In this document: one piece after another, positions 5,709 through 7,738 of the stretch | Numbering within the stretch: position 1 is the stretch's first letter | Layout: every line of letters starts with the position of its first letter | Assembly (NCBI GenBank): GCA_003451595.1 | Contig: DMDA01000042.1 | Span: forward strand, 20,512 to 28,249 | Direction of reading: 5' to 3' | DNA: 7,738 bases | Origin: Chloroflexota bacterium | Lineage (GTDB): Bacteria > Chloroflexota > Anaerolineae > Caldilineales > Caldilineaceae | The notes under the pieces: model-generated | Database searches by the model: none | What the model was told of the DNA's origin: nothing | The model's input: the letters and a program-made list of their open reading frames with translations, nothing else | Program-made: the position numbers and the translations under genes

Positions 5709-7640
5709 ATGCGTGTACTCGGCACCGCCGGCCACGTCGACCACGGCAAATCCAGCCTGGTGCGGGCGCTCACCGGCATCGACCCCGACCGACTCAAAGA
5801 AGAAAAAGCGCGCGGCATGACCATCGATCTCGGTTTTGCCTGGATCGACCTGCCCGCCCATGACCATGACGGCGCCCCCACCAGCGTCGGCATTGTTGAT
5901 GTCCCCGGCCACATCGACTTCATCAAAAATATGCTGGCGGGCGTGGGCGGCATCGACGCCGCTATCCTGGTCATCGCTGCAGATGAGGGCGTCATGCCGC
6001 AAACGCGCGAGCACCTGGCGATCCTCGACCTGCTGGCCGTGCCCGCAGCCGTGGTCGCCCTCACCAAGATCGACCTGATCGACGACACGGAATGGCTTGA
6101 CCTGGTGATGTTGGATGTCGCTGAGGCACTGGCCGGAACGCATCTGGCGAACGCTCCCATTGTGCCTGTCAGCGCCATCACCGGCGTGGGGCTGGATGCT
6201 CTCAAGCGCACGCTGGCCGCCATGCTCGCCGATCTGCCCCCGCGCCGCAATCGCGGACGTCCACGCTTGCCCATTGACCGCGCCTTTACGCTGAGCGGCT
6301 TTGGCACCATTGTCACCGGCACGCTGCTCGACGGTGAGTTCGCCGTCGGCGACGTCGTGGAGATTTTGCCCGCACACCTCCCCACCCGCATCCGCAGTCT
6401 GCAAACTCACCACCGCCAGGTCGAAGTGGGTTTGCCCGGCAGCCGCCTGGCTATCAACCTGACAGGCATCGGCGCCGACGCAGTGCATCGCGGCGATATC
6501 GTCGCCCGCCCCGGTGCATTCCAGCCGACGCTGCTCTTCGACGCTCACTTCCGCCTGTTGGCAGATGCTCCACGCCCGCTCAAGCATAACCTGACCGTGG
6601 ATTTGTTCGTCGGCGCCGCTGAACTCACCGCTGTGGCACGCGTGCTGGGCGCTGAGACCATCGCCCCCGGAGAGGAGGGGTGGCTGCAGCTGCGCCTGGC
6701 GCGCCCTACCGTCGTCGCTGCAGGCGATCGCTTTATCTTGCGTCAGCCTAGCCCCAGCATGACTTTGGGTGGGGGCGTGGTGCTCAACCCGGCGCCGCAA
6801 CGCCGTTGGCGTCGTTTCGACGCGCAGGTGCTGGCGCGACTGGCGACGCTGGCGCGCGGTCAACCTGAGGAAGTGTTGCTGCACACGCTTGACCGTCTGC
6901 AATTGACGACGCTCCGACAACTGCTCGCCCGCGCCGATCTCGACGCCGCCACCGCCGCTGCTGCATTTGACGAGCTACGCCGTCAACACGCCCTGATCGA
7001 GATTGGGACAGGCGATGAGGCGCTGCTGGTCAGCCTCCCGACATGGCGGCGCATCATCGAGGGTGTGTCGGCACGCGTGGCTGAGTTTCACCGCCAGTTC
7101 CCGTTACGGCGCGGGGCGCCGCGCAGCGAAGTGCGCACCTGGCTGCAGACATTGCTGCCAGGCGTTGACCTGAGCGTGCGCATCTTCAACCGCGTGCTGG
7201 AGGAACTGGAGCACCGCCATCATCTCCGCGCTGACGACGCTGGCGTGCGGCTGCCGGACTTCACCCCAACGCCAACGGCTGCGCAACAGGCGCGTATCGA
7301 CCGGCTGTTGGCGGCGTTTGCCGCCGCGCCTTACACGCCGCCAAACCAACAGGACACTCTGCACATCCTCGACGACGACGCTGAACTGCTGGAATTCCTG
7401 ATTGAGCAAAAGGCGCTGGTGCGCCTGGGCGGCGACATCCTCCTGCGTACAGTGGACTTCGACGCCATGCTGGCTGGCATCATGGCGCATCTGCACGCGA
7501 ACAACGCGGTGACGCTGGCGGAAGTGCGCGACCGCTTCCAGACGAGCCGCAAATACGCGCAGGCCGTCCTGGAGGAGATGGACGCACGCCGCATCACCCG
7601 CCGCGTGGGAGACGTGCGCACCTTGCGCCAGCCATCGTAG
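5709..7640 (+). CDS. selB: Selenocysteine-specific translation elongation factor SelB
   Basis: A 643-residue GTPase that carries selenocysteyl-tRNA to ribosomes at UGA codons marked by a SECIS RNA hairpin. The G domain is complete: P-loop GHVDHGKS (8-15), RGMTIDLGF (35-43) with the switch-I threonine T38, DVPGH (64-68), TKID (119-122, the T-K-x-D form usual in SelB), and VSA (154-156). Beta-barrel domains follow, with RAFTLSGFGTIVTGT (191-205) opening domain II. Residues about 370-640 form the winged-helix repeats, ending in FQTSRKYAQAVLEEMD (610-625) and RRVGD (631-635), the conserved RNA-binding fourth winged helix. Length is typical and no key residue is missing. The ATG at 5709 is the only start between an in-frame TAA at 5646 and the P-loop, yet no Shine-Dalgarno is visible in the pyrimidine-rich bases before it. 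It follows the coiled-coil gene on the same strand and ends in a tandem-repeat region. Expected partners selA, selD and tRNA-Sec are not in the window. Confidence 0.96.
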   Translation: MRVLGTAGHVDHGKSSLVRALTGIDPDRLKEEKARGMTIDLGFAWIDLPAHDHDGAPTSVGIVDVPGHIDFIKNMLAGVGGIDAAILVIAADEGVMPQTREHLAILDLLAVPAAVVALTKIDLIDDTEWLDLVMLDVAEALAGTHLANAPIVPVSAITGVGLDALKRTLAAMLADLPPRRNRGRPRLPIDRAFTLSGFGTIVTGTLLDGEFAVGDVVEILPAHLPTRIRSLQTHHRQVEVGLPGSRLAINLTGIGADAVHRGDIVARPGAFQPTLLFDAHFRLLADAPRPLKHNLTVDLFVGAAELTAVARVLGAETIAPGEEGWLQLRLARPTVVAAGDRFILRQPSPSMTLGGGVVLNPAPQRRWRRFDAQVLARLATLARGQPEEVLLHTLDRLQLTTLRQLLARADLDAATAAAAFDELRRQHALIEIGTGDEALLVSLPTWRRIIEGVSARVAEFHRQFPLRRGAPRSEVRTWLQTLLPGVDLSVRIFNRVLEELEHRHHLRADDAGVRLPDFTPTPTAAQQARIDRLLAAFAAAPYTPPNQQDTLHILDDDAELLEFLIEQKALVRLGGDILLRTVDFDAMLAGIMAHLHANNAVTLAEVRDRFQTSRKYAQAVLEEMDARRITRRVGDVRTLRQPS

Positions 7641-7650
7641 GCCATCGTAG

Positions 7651-7670
7651 GTCATCGCCTCCGGCGTGAC
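7651..7670 (+). terminator. Small hairpin in first repeat unit, possible end of selB transcript
   Basis: GTCA-T-CGCC pairs with GGCG-TGAC around a TCC loop: eight base pairs with one bulged T, 11 bases after the selB stop. The same hairpin recurs at 7693-7712. There is no T run after either copy, so factor-independent termination is doubtful; it may only stabilise the 3' end. Confidence 0.3.
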
Positions 7671-7692
7671 GTAGCCTTCGCGGGTATCGTAG

Positions 7693-7712
7693 GTCATCGC
7701 CTCCGGCGTGAC
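7693..7712 (+). repeat. Second copy of the repeat hairpin
   Basis: This is the same GTCA-T-CGCC / TCC / GGCG-TGAC structure as at 7651-7670, in the next repeat unit. All 20 bases of the hairpin are unchanged between copies although flanking bases differ, which may mean the structure is what is conserved. Confidence 0.5.
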
Positions 7713-7738
7713 GTGGCCTTTCGCAGGTATCGTAGGTC

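Larger units (their letters stand above)
7631..7738. repeat. 42/43-base tandem repeats after selB, continuing past the window
   Basis: The block begins with two copies of GCCATCGTAG (7631-7650), the first containing the selB stop codon. A unit starting ATCGTAGGTCATCG then occurs at 7644 and 7686, and its start recurs at 7729. Spacing is 42 then 43 bases, the second unit having one extra T. Copies differ by a few substitutions. The array runs off the right edge, so its size and any next gene are unknown. Confidence 0.8.

Noticed and set aside
5700..6920. Long 406-codon open frame antisense to selB, and another at 5645-6391
   Set aside because: They mirror the codon pattern of selB in GC-rich DNA; the translations have no recognisable domain and selB is certain on the other strand.
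7104..7697. Minus-strand 197-codon frame entering selB from the terminal repeats
   Set aside because: Most of it is selB antisense; only its first residues come from the repeat, and the repeat frame is broken in the next unit.

Overview
The window is GC-rich, densely packed bacterial DNA with six protein-coding genes (one partial) in two divergent blocks. The lipoprotein signal followed by an Ala/Pro/Gly-rich linker, the GC-rich coding style and the gaps filled with short degenerate repeats suggest a Chloroflexota-like bacterium (Anaerolineae/Caldilineae type). That is inference from style; no marker gene settles it.

Left block, minus strand, in transcription order: a GT4-family glycosyltransferase (4016 to 2853), a second GT4-type glycosyltransferase that starts inside the stop codon of the first (2856 to 1621), a Gfo/Idh/MocA-family NAD(P)-dependent oxidoreductase 47 bases further on (1573 to 488), then a 153-base gap and the N-terminal third of an ABC-transporter solute-binding lipoprotein that leaves the window at base 1. 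The two glycosyltransferases are almost certainly co-transcribed and fit a surface-glycan or glycolipid pathway. The oxidoreductase could supply a modified sugar or belong to sugar catabolism. The solute-binding protein has its own strong ribosome-binding site and probably its own promoter. Two related dyad sequences lie in or beside the gap before it.

Centre (4017 to 4317): a 301-base divergent intergenic region. It holds a good promoter candidate for the glycosyltransferases, a weaker one for the right block, and a run of short tandem repeats (TACTGC-type units, then a perfect 15-base duplication).

Right block, plus strand: a 436-residue, highly charged, almost entirely coiled-coil cytoplasmic protein of unknown function (4318 to 5628), then selB, the selenocysteine-specific elongation factor (5709 to 7640). 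They are separated by 80 bases dominated by a hairpin with two 20-base arms. It starts on the tandem TGA TGA stop of the coiled-coil gene and ends 18 bases before the selB ATG, which has no Shine-Dalgarno sequence. After selB the last ~100 bases are 42/43-base tandem repeats, each carrying a small hairpin, that continue beyond the window.

A complete selB means the organism should decode UGA as selenocysteine, so selA, selD and tRNA-Sec are expected elsewhere; none is visible here. The parts least explained by known biology are the coiled-coil gene beside selB, the hairpin between them, and the repeat-filled spacers. No mobile element, CRISPR array, tRNA or rRNA was recognised.
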